The notes: generated by a model from the letters alone, not told the origin. Counted from the first letter of the stretch, positions 1 through 5,549 are shown. The stretch: 6,717 nt of DNA from Holosporaceae bacterium (GCA_031262635.1 JAISHN010000067.1:1-6717), one strand, 5' to 3'. Numbers and translations: made by a program.

Positions 1-457
1 CTTCTCCATATATAGTCACCTGAGCCCCGGGTCTAAGATCCCATCTTTCATTTGGTAGGATAGTTACGGCTTCTCCATTTGTAATTTGAGTCATCTTATC
101 TTTTGATATTGGAGTCATCCCCTCTGCCAATTGAACGACGAGAGCGAGTAGGAAAGCGAGGGAAAGGAAAAGAGTATGCGAGGAGTTTTGACGAGCAACT
201 CCGTCGTAGTTCAAGTCCTTATTTTTTATGTTATTGCAAGAAGCGCGGCGACGAAGCGCTCTAGAGTTTTTTTGTTTTTGGATTCCTTCTGGGGCGCCGC
301 GTCGTACTCCGTCCTCTTCGCGATGAGGAGAAAAATAATGGCTTGGTGCATGCGTCGAAGAATTATCCGCCTTACTCGATCGCTCGACGCAGTCTTCCCA
401 ACGGTAATTTTTTATAAAAAGAGGCAAAAGCGAATTTTTTCTATGATTGTTGATCAT
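1..457 (-). CDS. Hypothetical exported or membrane-anchored protein, 3' end outside the window
   Basis: I do not recognise this protein. A reverse-strand frame stays open from a stop at 470-472 to the left edge, about 152 codons. The ATG at 455-457 follows an AAGGA motif with a 9-nt spacer, in an AT-rich upstream spacer, so it is the best-supported start. A TTG at 212-214 is an alternative, but its AAGGA lies only one base away. The first 80 or so residues are low-complexity and Arg/Ser-rich and coincide with a degenerate palindromic repeat at 226-330. A hydrophobic stretch follows (LFLSLAFLLALVVQLAEG, coded at about 124-177) that looks like a signal peptide or single membrane helix. After it comes a more ordinary segment, ITNGEAVTILPNERWDLRPG. 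The hydrophobic and C-terminal parts look genuinely coding; the N-terminal half may be repeat sequence captured in frame or non-coding leader. Confidence 0.5.
   Translation of the reverse strand, partial: MINNHRKNSLLPLFIKNYRWEDCVERSSKADNSSTHAPSHYFSPHREEDGVRRGAPEGIQKQKNSRALRRRASCNNIKNKDLNYDGVARQNSSHTLFLSLAFLLALVVQLAEGMTPISKDKMTQITNGEAVTILPNERWDLRPGAQVTIYGE
226..330. repeat. Degenerate palindromic intergenic-type repeat
   Basis: The left arm (about 231-263, with GCGGCGACGAAGCGCTCTAG) and the right arm (about 279-330, GGATTCCTTCT through TCTTCGCGATGAGGAG) resemble the two halves of the common alphaproteobacterial palindrome of the GTCATTGCGAG...GAAGCAATC type. A T-rich centre (266-279) separates them. 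The arms are diverged and the right arm carries extra bases. The 12-base segment 252-263 recurs inverted at 925-936. The element lies within the reverse-strand open frame. Confidence 0.5.
351..391. repeat. Short inverted repeat, 8-bp arms
   Basis: TGCGTCGA at 351-358 is perfectly complementary to TCGACGCA at 384-391 across a 25-base loop. It lies inside the N-terminal, repeat-like part of the reverse-strand open frame and may be another remnant of the palindromic repeats around it. No function can be assigned. Confidence 0.35.
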
Positions 458-472
458 TATTTCTAATCCTTA

Positions 473-663
473 TGTTTTGCTCTTTTATTATGGCAATAAG
501 AAATTAAAAATAAGTTAATTTTATGGAAAAAATTAAATTTTTTTGCTAAATTGTTGATAGTTTTAAAATAAAAAACAAGAATATGCCCCCCCAATAATGC
601 GTTATACGAGGGTATTTTTAATTGAGATACTAACTAAGCGACGGCTTCTCCCCCTCACGCCAA
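473..663. other. AT-rich spacer without a gene
   Basis: This segment is strongly AT-rich from about 480 to 580, then has a run of seven C at 585-591. It holds the likely promoter and leader of the reverse-strand gene starting at 457, but I could not identify a convincing -35/-10 pair. No coding frame is supported. Confidence 0.5.
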
Positions 664-891
664 CCCCTCACCCCAGCCCTCTCCCGCAAGGGGAGAGGGG
701 GAATGTTGCAGCGGATTATCTCCCTCTTCCAGCGCGGAAGCGTCCGCGAAAAACTCCCTCTCCCCTCGCGGGAGAGGGAGGATGCGTATGCGGAACCAAT
801 TCTGCGCCGCGCTCCTCTTCCGCAAAGGGAGAGGGAATGTTGCGGCGGGTTATCTCCCTCTCCCCTTGCGGGAGAGGGCTGGGGTGAGGGG
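664..891. repeat. Composite palindromic repeat with perfect 36-bp inverted ends
   Basis: The segment 664-699 (beginning CCCCTCACCCCAGCCCTCTC) is exactly the reverse complement of 856-891. Each arm contains a small self-complementary palindrome of the form CCCTCTCCC-loop-GGGAGAGGG (677-699 and 856-878). A third clean copy lies between them at 756-778, and degenerate copies are at about 722-742 and 815-835. A 29-base segment starting GGGAATGTTGC occurs as a direct repeat at 699-727 and 833-861 with two mismatches. The layout suggests nested insertion or duplication of one REP-like element. Every open frame across this GC-rich block is a by-product of the repeat. Confidence 0.9.
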
Positions 892-920
892 AATTAAGAA
901 CTCGTTTCCTATTTCCGCCA

Positions 921-963
921 TCCATAGAGCGCTTCGCCGCTTCGTTTCCCGCAGAGTAAGAAT
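921..963. repeat. Half-palindrome remnant
   Basis: TAGAGCGCTTCG at 925-936 is the inverted copy of 252-263. The following bases (CCGCTTCGTTTCCCGCAGAG...AATGA) resemble a mutated arm of the same palindromic family. The matching other arm is not recognisable here. Confidence 0.4.
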
Positions 964-992
964 GAAGGGAAAAATTGGAATCGTTATTTTTA

Positions 993-1054
993 GGCTAATG
1001 GCCTGAGAAACCAGAGTTTTTCCCTGGATTCTCGCTTCGCTCGCAAGGATGACG
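993..1054. repeat. Palindromic repeat of the CTGGATTCTC...GGATGACGA type
   Basis: The inner arms GAGAAACCAG (1005-1014) and CTGGATTCTC (1024-1033) pair with one mismatch. The left end carries the small hairpin GGCTAATGGCC (993-1003), and the right end reads GCTCGCAAGGATGACGA (1038-1054). The right end and the GGCC hairpin recur in the element at 2878-2964, so both belong to one dispersed family. Confidence 0.7.
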
Positions 1055-1184
1055 AGAGAGTCGTCTTTCAGCGATGTTGGACGCGCGCGACGCTATCGGA
1101 TCTCTTTCCAGGTACGATGGGGTGGAGCAAGCGTAATCAAGGCCAATCTTTCCTCATGGAACGCAAGAAACTTTATTAAAATGA

Positions 1185-2009
1185 TTAGCTATCTTTCCAA
1201 TTCAATATATTTCTCAATACTGAATATATCCGCTGAGGAAAAGAGCAAATATATAGCGCTGCGGAAACAAGATATTCTTTCAGCAAAAATGATTTTTTCT
1301 CTGGAACAAAAGTTTCTAAAGGAACGGCTGGAATTTCGCGCGCCTTCTTATCTTCATTATCGGACTTCTTCTCGCGAGCGATAGAAAGAAGAGCTTCCGG
1401 TTTTGGATCGCTTTCCGGCTCCTCAGAAGAAGAAACATCTAAATTTTCAGCGTATTTGGCAATATCTTCTTCCGATGCATTTTGAAGATCGCCGGAATCG
1501 GTCGCTCGGTCGTCCGCTTTGTCGACGGATAAGTCTATAAGCCGCCAATCTCCCAAGTTTTCATAATCTAGCAAAATGTCTCTGTCGCAATCGGCGCTAG
1601 AATCATATACGATTCCTTTGTTTAGCAGTCTTAGTTGATCCAATATCCCCGATATTTTTCCGTTTTCGAAGTTGGTTTTTACCCAGGTCAATAATTGCTT
1701 ATGATTCCGAGGAGGCGCGCCTAGCTTTTGGCCTAATCTAACGCCTTGCGAATGAAGCTCTCTCGCTATGCCGTACAAAAAATTAGCGTAGCGGACTATG
1801 TTGATATCCTTGCCTACGACGTTGCAAAGATACGCTCTAGCTTCTCTGTCCGAGTAGTAATTGGGAACGACGCTTTCTTTTATACTCGTTACCGCGAAGC
1901 TTTTAATCTTGCCAAGCGCTTCGGGATCGCGAGTTTGTCGCTTTGTTTTCATTCCGAACGCGTCGAAAAATAGACTGACAAATAAGATGGAAACAATTTT
2001 GTTTTTCAC
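1185..2009 (-). CDS. Hypothetical secreted protein, 274 aa
   Basis: I do not recognise a family. The GTG start (2007-2009) is chosen because it adds a signal peptide: KNK, then a hydrophobic run IVSILFVSLFF, with a likely cut near AFG (residue 19). The next Met (residue 20) would remove it. No strong ribosome site precedes the GTG. Residues 40-160 are a mixed, probably globular region with W109, LLNKGIV (128-134), C141 and DWRLIDL (154-160). Residues 160-225 are rich in Asp, Glu, Ser and Lys and probably disordered. The last 35 residues form a hydrophobic, possibly amphipathic helix (LLKEYLVSAALYICSFPQRI) that could associate with a membrane. Several motifs are colinear with those of the gene immediately upstream (2084-2602), so the pair may be diverged duplicates. 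A strong terminator sits 19 nt before the start, which leaves the source of its transcript unclear. Confidence 0.75.
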   Translation of the reverse strand: MKNKIVSILFVSLFFDAFGMKTKRQTRDPEALGKIKSFAVTSIKESVVPNYYSDREARAYLCNVVGKDINIVRYANFLYGIARELHSQGVRLGQKLGAPPRNHKQLLTWVKTNFENGKISGILDQLRLLNKGIVYDSSADCDRDILLDYENLGDWRLIDLSVDKADDRATDSGDLQNASEEDIAKYAENLDVSSSEEPESDPKPEALLSIAREKKSDNEDKKAREIPAVPLETFVPEKKSFLLKEYLVSAALYICSFPQRIYSVLRNILNWKDS

Positions 2010-2028
2010 TTGATAGATCTTTCTTTGT

Positions 2029-2056
2029 AAAAAAAACGGAGGAGCGCGGCTCCCCC
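2029..2056 (-). terminator. Intrinsic terminator after the 172-aa exported protein gene
   Basis: Read on the reverse strand, GGGGGAGC (2056-2049) pairs with GCTCCTCC (2045-2038) across a three-base loop, giving eight pairs including one G-T. One G and then eight T (2036-2029) follow. It lies 27 bases past the stop of the gene at 2084-2602 and only 19 bases before the next gene's start, so some read-through is likely if that gene lacks its own promoter. Confidence 0.85.
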
Positions 2057-2083
2057 TTTGTTCGACATTGTTTTAATTGCGGC

Positions 2084-2602
2084 TCAAAAGCTATTAGGCA
2101 GCGCTATCAGCATCCATTCGTCGGTCTTGGCTAGAATCCGACAAGTTGCGCCGTTATACGTCAAAATATTTCCTGGCGCGACTTGAACGGCGGTTGTTCT
2201 TACTATTCTTTGATTTAAGACGGCGAGTCTATACAATAAGTTATATAATACCGATCCTTCATCTGCTAAAGTATTGTAATATTCTCTCGCGAGCCAGGCG
2301 CCGAAGTCTGCCGCGCTTATTAGACCGGCGTTCCGCGTCGGCGCAAAAGCAAAGGCAGGAGTGTGTTCAAAAGAATGGCGTCTTGCAAAATCTATTATAT
2401 TAAACAGAGAAGTTGCGCTAACAGGGGTAGGCGCCGCGCCAAAAAGGCTCTGCGTAAGCGCGACTGGAGCAAGAGGCGCTAAAGACAATGAAGGCAACGC
2501 GCCGGCATTTCCCGCGGCTAACGCCGGCGCCCCCATTCCATTAACGCCGCCGATTACGCCTATAGATAAAGCCGCGCTCAAAACAATCTGCCCGATTCTC
2601 AT
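2084..2602 (-). CDS. Hypothetical secreted protein, 172 aa
   Basis: I do not recognise a family. The ATG at 2600-2602 is preferred over one nine codons upstream because AAAAGGAG (2617-2610) precedes it with a 7-base spacer. Residues 1-30 form a clear Sec signal peptide (MRIGQIVLSAALSIGVIGGV, cut probably near APALA-A). An Ala/Pro/Leu-rich linker follows to about residue 65. A probable helical part comes next (residues 66-135, with FARRHS, APTRN, W103 and VLNQRIV at 128-134). The end looks like a small beta-rich unit (GNILTYNGATCRILAKTDEW, then MLIALP). The product is presumably periplasmic or secreted. The order of short motifs resembles that in the downstream 274-residue protein. Transcription ends at the terminator at 2029-2056. 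Confidence 0.8.
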   Translation of the reverse strand: MRIGQIVLSAALSIGVIGGVNGMGAPALAAGNAGALPSLSLAPLAPVALTQSLFGAAPTPVSATSLFNIIDFARRHSFEHTPAFAFAPTRNAGLISAADFGAWLAREYYNTLADEGSVLYNLLYRLAVLNQRIVRTTAVQVAPGNILTYNGATCRILAKTDEWMLIALPNSF

Positions 2603-2618
2603 AACGATACTCCTTTTA

Positions 2619-2712
2619 ACTATAAACAAGACACTTAATATTTATTAAATAAAAAAATATAAAAATAAATAAGAAAATTAATATTTTTTAATAATAATTT
2701 TTATCGGCTTGC
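2619..2712. promoter_or_regulatory. Very AT-rich upstream region of the 172-aa protein gene
   Basis: This stretch is almost entirely A and T and lies directly upstream of the reverse-strand gene starting at 2602, so it probably contains its promoter. I could not choose a -35/-10 pair with confidence because many hexamers fit by chance in such sequence. Confidence 0.4.
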
Positions 2713-2744
2713 GTTATGAAGAATTTTGTTCGTCGTCCGTTTCT

Positions 2745-2834
2745 GTCATCCTGAGCAAAGCGAAGGATCCAAGCGGCGATGACGCCGGAAAAGCGTGCGG
2801 ATCCTTCGTCGGGCAAGCCCTCCTCTAGGATGAC
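2745..2834. repeat. Palindromic repeat with GTCATCC/GGATGAC ends
   Basis: The element opens with GTCATCCTGAGCAAAGCGAA and closes with GGATGAC (2828-2834). It has internal GGATCC sites at 2765-2770 and 2799-2804 and an AAGGATCC/GGATCCTT inner pairing. The sequence between the arms is diverged from the neighbouring element. Its ends match the dispersed family at 2878-2964 and 993-1054. Confidence 0.75.
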
Positions 2835-2877
2835 GAAAGGGGGTGGAATGTTGCTTTTCGTCGTCCTTCTCCCTTTC

Positions 2878-2964
2878 TCGTCATCCTTGCGAGCGCAGCG
2901 AAGCGAGGATCCAGAAAATGCTGATATTTCACTGGATCCTCGGCCTAACGGCCAAGGATGACGA
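2878..2964. repeat. Palindromic repeat with 12-bp perfect ends
   Basis: The ends TCGTCATCCTTG (2878-2889) and CAAGGATGACGA (2953-2964) are perfect inverted repeats. The inner arms GAGGATCCAG (2905-2914) and CTGGATCCTC (2932-2941) are also perfectly complementary. The right arm contains a small hairpin, GGCCTAACGGCC (2942-2953), in place of the GCGAGCGCAGCGAAGC of the left arm. This is the best-preserved copy of the family in the window. Confidence 0.9.
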
Positions 2965-3188
2965 AAGAGGGAAGGATGACGGAGAAGGAAGAAGCTTCGC
3001 GCTTCTAGTAATACTTATTGCGGAGTATAAATCTCTTATTTCAACAAAAATATCCTCATACTGCTCATCGCATTTTTCCTAACGCAGCCTAATGTGGTAA
3101 TTTATTATGGAGTTAGATTATCTTAGTTTACTAAGTATAATATTTTTCTATATTTTGCCATATTGGCTCTTACAAAAAAATACGCTAG
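2965..3188. other. Gene-poor spacer
   Basis: This is non-repetitive sequence between the palindromic repeats and the ankyrin-like fragment. Short frames exist on both strands but none has a ribosome site together with convincing composition. It may contain decayed coding sequence. Confidence 0.4.
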
Positions 3189-3202
3189 AAACAACCGCCT
3201 GA
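3107..3202 (+). CDS. Possible 31-aa hydrophobic small protein
   Basis: An ATG frame encodes MELDYLSLLSIIFFYILPYW followed by a short polar tail. It would form one membrane helix. The ribosome site is poor. Its end overlaps the open part of the ankyrin-like frame (from 3189) in a different reading frame, so it could be the displaced N-terminus of that broken gene rather than a gene of its own. Confidence 0.2.
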   Translation: MELDYLSLLSIIFFYILPYWLLQKNTLETTA

Positions 3203-3377
3203 CCTCTCCTACATCATCGAGAACGCTTCATACTCTACAAATGTGGCTGTTCTGAATCTAGCCGTTAAGAAAGATAACTTCCAATTAGTACGTGCGCTGG
3301 TAACTGCGGGAGTGATGCCAAAGGATTCGGAACAACTATGGGAACTGGCCACATACGTGTCTAGTCGACTCCTATGA
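3189..3377 (+). pseudogene. Remnant of an ankyrin-repeat-like protein, C-terminal end
   Basis: The frame is open from just after a TAG at 3186-3188 to a TGA at 3375-3377, 62 codons, with no plausible start codon or ribosome site. It encodes a segment reading VLNLAVKKDNFQLVRALVTA, then GVMPKDSEQLWELATYVSSR. The pattern L-x-LAV-x4-N-x2-LV-x-ALV-x-AG fits the two helices and turn of an ankyrin repeat (usual form TPLHLAV...N..LVK.LL.AGA). The following LW.LA could begin a second repeat. No upstream repeats are visible, so this is read as the 3' remnant of a lost or truncated gene. The assignment rests on motif recognition over about one repeat. Confidence 0.5.
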
Positions 3378-3537
3378 GAAAACTAGAACATGCTACACTA
3401 ATAAAACTACACCCGCTGAATTGAACCTAAATAAAATCGACTGCCGTCCGCCACGTCCTTCCATCCCCAAATTAATTTGCGTCGACGGGCGGTTTTGTTC
3501 TATGCTGCCGTCGTTTTGCGGCAGTCGGAGCGATACG
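3378..3537 (+). promoter_or_regulatory. Leader region of the LpoA-like gene, with hairpin
   Basis: CTGCCG (3505-3510) and CGGCAG (3519-3524) form a 6-bp hairpin that ends just before the GGAG ribosome site (3527-3530). CTGCCGTC also occurs at 3441-3448, so the CGGCAG could pair with either copy. Whether this is a control element or a decayed palindromic repeat cannot be decided from the sequence. I found no convincing promoter hexamers here. Confidence 0.35.
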
Positions 3538-4629
3538 ATGCGTTCGTTGATAAAAGTTCTATTTTTAGCTTGCTTAGCGTCCTGTTCTCCAAGCAAACGC
3601 GTCGAGAAAAAACTTTCGCCTTATCCTAAGGCCGGCGTAGACGAGCTGTTAGATTCTCGTTTGAAATCGCCGGATAAGACTAAAAACTACGCTCTGCTTT
3701 TGCTGCCTATGTCGGGACGCGGCGAATCGATCGGAAAAGGAGCGTTAAACGCGTGTCTTTTGGCCGCCGGAGATTCAAAAAACGTCAAATTCTACGTAGT
3801 CGATACGGCCGACGATTCCATAGAAAAATTTGCTCTACGCGATCGTTTTAAAGCTCCCAAATTCGTTATCGGACCGGCGTTTTCCTATGAAGCCAAACAA
3901 TACGGAGCGTTGTTTCCAAACGCCGCGATATTGTCGCTTTCAAACGACCGCGAGATAAACGGCGACCACGTTTTCGCATGCGGATTGTCCGTTGAAGACG
4001 AAATCCAAGCGCTGGCGAAGTACGCGAACGCTCAAAAAATAAACTCGTTTTTAATTATGCTGCCGGAAGGAGAATCGGGCGATCAGATTCTTAAAGTTAT
4101 AGTCGCGGAATTGAAAAAATACGGATTTGAAGAAGGCGACGACTTAGAGATCATACGCTACGGCGATATTTCTAGAAAAGCCGCGACGAAGTACGCGAAA
4201 AATTCCGGCAAAAAAGCGGTTTTCGCGGTTAATCCGATTTTAGATATATCCAAGTTGAACAATACGGCGGTTTTTACGACCAGTTCGGCGGCGTTATCTA
4301 ACGTCGAGACGTGGAACGGAGCAATTTTTGCTTTCGCCGATAATCCTAAGCTTCAAGAATTCGTAGAAAAATACAAAGCCGCTTTTGGAACGTCTCCGAC
4401 GACTCTCGACATAGTCGTTTACGATCTTTTGGAATCGATAAATGAATCCGTCGACTCCGGCGAGCCTTTAATCGAAAATAATTACGAGGGCTGTTTAGGA
4501 GAGTTCTCTATAGACAAGAAAAGCGGCTTGAAACGATCTCTGCAAGTTTTCCGCATGGAAAACTCTCAGAAAGTGGAACTTAACGCAGAGCAAGAAGCGG
4601 AGCAAGAAAAAGAAGAGGAGGAAGATTAG
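3538..4629 (+). CDS. LpoA-like penicillin-binding protein activator lipoprotein
   Basis: The 363-residue product looks like the alphaproteobacterial LpoA-related lipoproteins, which have a type I periplasmic-binding-protein fold and are annotated as activators of peptidoglycan-synthesising penicillin-binding proteins. The start at 3538 is chosen because GGAG lies 7 bases upstream and the sequence then begins with a lipoprotein signal: MRSLIKVLFLACLASC, with lipobox L13-A14-S15-C16. Family-like segments follow in order: ALLLLPMSGRGESIGKGALN near residue 55, FVIGPAFSYEAKQYG near 107, AAILSLSNDRE near 127, and DIVVYDLLESI near 297. The last 15 residues are almost all Glu, Gln and Asp, an unusual acidic tail. 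Family members can be confused with branched-chain amino acid binding proteins, but no transporter genes are nearby and the sequence is lipid-anchored. The gene is convergent with tRNA-Thr and rpsD. I see no intrinsic terminator behind it. Confidence 0.8.
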   Translation: MRSLIKVLFLACLASCSPSKRVEKKLSPYPKAGVDELLDSRLKSPDKTKNYALLLLPMSGRGESIGKGALNACLLAAGDSKNVKFYVVDTADDSIEKFALRDRFKAPKFVIGPAFSYEAKQYGALFPNAAILSLSNDREINGDHVFACGLSVEDEIQALAKYANAQKINSFLIMLPEGESGDQILKVIVAELKKYGFEEGDDLEIIRYGDISRKAATKYAKNSGKKAVFAVNPILDISKLNNTAVFTTSSAALSNVETWNGAIFAFADNPKLQEFVEKYKAAFGTSPTTLDIVVYDLLESINESVDSGEPLIENNYEGCLGEFSIDKKSGLKRSLQVFRMENSQKVELNAEQEAEQEKEEEED

Positions 4630-4679
4630 TTCTTTCTGCTTGAACGCGGATTAGTCGTTCGCCTTAAATCGCGCGATAG

Positions 4680-4685
4680 TATAAT
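4680..4685 (+). promoter_or_regulatory. Possible -10 hexamer
   Basis: A perfect TATAAT lies 15 bases before the ATG at 4701. No good -35 hexamer is found at 16-18 bases upstream (TTCGCC at 4658-4663 is the nearest), so this may be chance. Confidence 0.2.
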
Positions 4686-4700
4686 CGAGTGGGACTATTA

Positions 4701-4814
4701 ATGACAATCGCCGCATTCATCATAAGCTCTTATCGTAAAACCGCGGGAGAGGAATGGGAGAAAATAGCAAATAAGCAACTTTCATATTGCAGTACAAAAT
4801 ATAAATTTACCTGA
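4701..4814 (+). CDS. Doubtful 37-aa open frame
   Basis: An ATG frame beginning MTIAAFIISSYRKTAGEEWE and ending at TGA 4812-4814 follows a TATAAT hexamer. It lacks a good ribosome site, has no recognised family, and runs towards the antisense strand of tRNA-Thr. The composition is plausible for a protein, so it is recorded as a possible small gene or remnant. Confidence 0.2.
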   Translation: MTIAAFIISSYRKTAGEEWEKIANKQLSYCSTKYKFT

Positions 4815-4822
4815 AACGCCAA

Positions 4823-4898
<76 letters not shown>

Positions 4899-4927
4899 AA
4901 AAAAATAAGCCGCCTGGGCGACGGCTT
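4899..4927 (-). terminator. Intrinsic terminator of rpsD
   Basis: On the reverse strand AAGCCG (4927-4922) pairs with CGGCTT (4912-4907) across a nine-base loop. An A and then seven T (4905-4899) follow. The hairpin starts 7 bases past the rpsD stop codon. The last T abuts the first base of tRNA-Thr. Confidence 0.75.
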
Positions 4928-4934
4928 GCGAAAA

Positions 4935-5549
4935 TTATCTCGAGTAGAACTCGATAACGATATTCGGTTCCATAACCACCGGATAAGGCACGTCCTCCAA
5001 TTTTGGAACGCTCACAAAAGTCCCTTTCAAGGCGGTCGAATCTACGTCCACGTAAAACGGAAGATCTCTTTCGTTTGACTGAACCGCTTCAAGAACCGCG
5101 AGGTTATTTTTCGATTTTGATCTTATTTCGATAACGTCGCCTTCTTTAACGAGATAAGAGGCTACGTTTGTCGCCTTGCCGTTAACCGTAACGTGTCCGT
5201 GGCTTATCAGCTGTCTTGCGGCGAAGACCGTAACGGCGAATTTCATACGATAAACGACCGCGTCCAAACGTCGCTCCAGCAATCCAATAATATTCTGGCT
5301 GGTGTCGCCTTTCATCTGGGACGCTTTTTGATAAACCCTTCTGAACTGCCTCTCGTTCAGGTTTCCGTAGTATCCCTTTAGCTTCTGCTTCGCCAACAGC
5401 TGAACGCCGTAATCGGTAGGCTTTTTCCTGTTGCTCCCATGCTGGCCTGGGCCGTAGTTTTTGTCGTTTACGGGACTTTTAGCGCGTCCCCAAAGATTGA
5501 CCCCCAATCTTCTGTCGATTTTATGCTTAGCCGCGATACGCTTGCTCAT
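4935..5549 (-). CDS. rpsD: 30S ribosomal protein S4
   Basis: The 204-residue product is the primary 16S rRNA-binding protein S4, which nucleates assembly of the small-subunit body and contributes to decoding accuracy. The N-terminus (MSKRIAAKHKIDRRLGVNLW, then GRAKSPVNDKNYGPGQHG) matches the alphaproteobacterial form without zinc-binding cysteines. The conserved RQFRRVYQKA follows near residue 63. The S4 RNA-binding domain spans roughly residues 92-155 (RRLDAVVYRM, ARQLISHGHVTVNGK, GDVIEI). The C-terminus EFYSR is the usual end of the family, and the length is normal. The start is supported by AAGAAGG a few bases upstream of the ATG. It has its own promoter (5585-5612) and terminator (4899-4927). 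Confidence 0.98.
   Translation of the reverse strand: MSKRIAAKHKIDRRLGVNLWGRAKSPVNDKNYGPGQHGSNRKKPTDYGVQLLAKQKLKGYYGNLNERQFRRVYQKASQMKGDTSQNIIGLLERRLDAVVYRMKFAVTVFAARQLISHGHVTVNGKATNVASYLVKEGDVIEIRSKSKNNLAVLEAVQSNERDLPFYVDVDSTALKGTFVSVPKLEDVPYPVVMEPNIVIEFYSR

Larger units (their letters stand above)
892..1184. other. Gene-free spacer with repeat remnants
   Basis: This spacer lies between the composite repeat and the stop codon of the 274-residue reverse-strand gene. It holds two palindromic repeat remnants, listed separately. The remainder (1055-1184) shows no tRNA, no recognisable RNA gene and no supported coding frame. I see no intrinsic terminator for the reverse-strand gene ending at 1185. 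Confidence 0.5.
4630..4822. other. Convergent intergenic spacer
   Basis: This lies between the end of the LpoA-like gene and the 3' end of tRNA-Thr. It contains a TATAAT hexamer (4680-4685), a weak inverted pair ATAGT/ACTAT (4676-4680 and 4694-4698 approximately) and a doubtful small frame. No hairpin followed by a T-run is visible for either converging transcript. Confidence 0.4.

Noticed and set aside
176..466. 96-residue forward open frame
   Set aside because: It is antisense to a frame with a better ribosome site and a hydrophobic segment, and its translation (VIARSAATKRSR) is typical of palindromic repeats read as protein.
664..891. CRISPR array
   Set aside because: Copies alternate in orientation, spacing is irregular, and the spacers contain the same repeat family; there is no regular repeat-spacer unit.
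597..1006. Several overlapping open frames on both strands in the GC-rich block
   Set aside because: They are translations of the palindromic repeat at 664-891, with Pro/Arg/Glu low-complexity sequence, and agree with no protein family.
1049..1384. 111-residue forward frame
   Set aside because: Its second half is antisense to the 274-residue secreted protein and its first half starts in a repeat end; no ribosome site.
1746..1973. 75-residue forward frame
   Set aside because: It lies wholly antisense within the 274-residue secreted protein gene.
2619..2624. TATAGT as -10 of the 172-residue protein gene
   Set aside because: Transcription would start near 2612, inside the ribosome site AAAAGGAG, so this hexamer is not a sensible promoter for that start.
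2965..3078. Open reverse-strand frame reading DEQYEDIFVEIRDLYSAISI
   Set aside because: It looks protein-like for about 25 codons but has no start codon after the stop at 3079-3081 and runs into the palindromic repeat; at most a gene scrap.
3421..3537. N-terminal extension of the LpoA-like protein to a TTG at 3421
   Set aside because: It would bury the lipoprotein signal and lipobox inside the protein; the ATG at 3538 has a well-placed GGAG.
3393..3596. 67-residue reverse frame
   Set aside because: It is antisense to the leader and signal-peptide region of the LpoA-like gene, without a ribosome site or family.
5193..5381. 62-residue forward frame
   Set aside because: It lies wholly antisense within rpsD.
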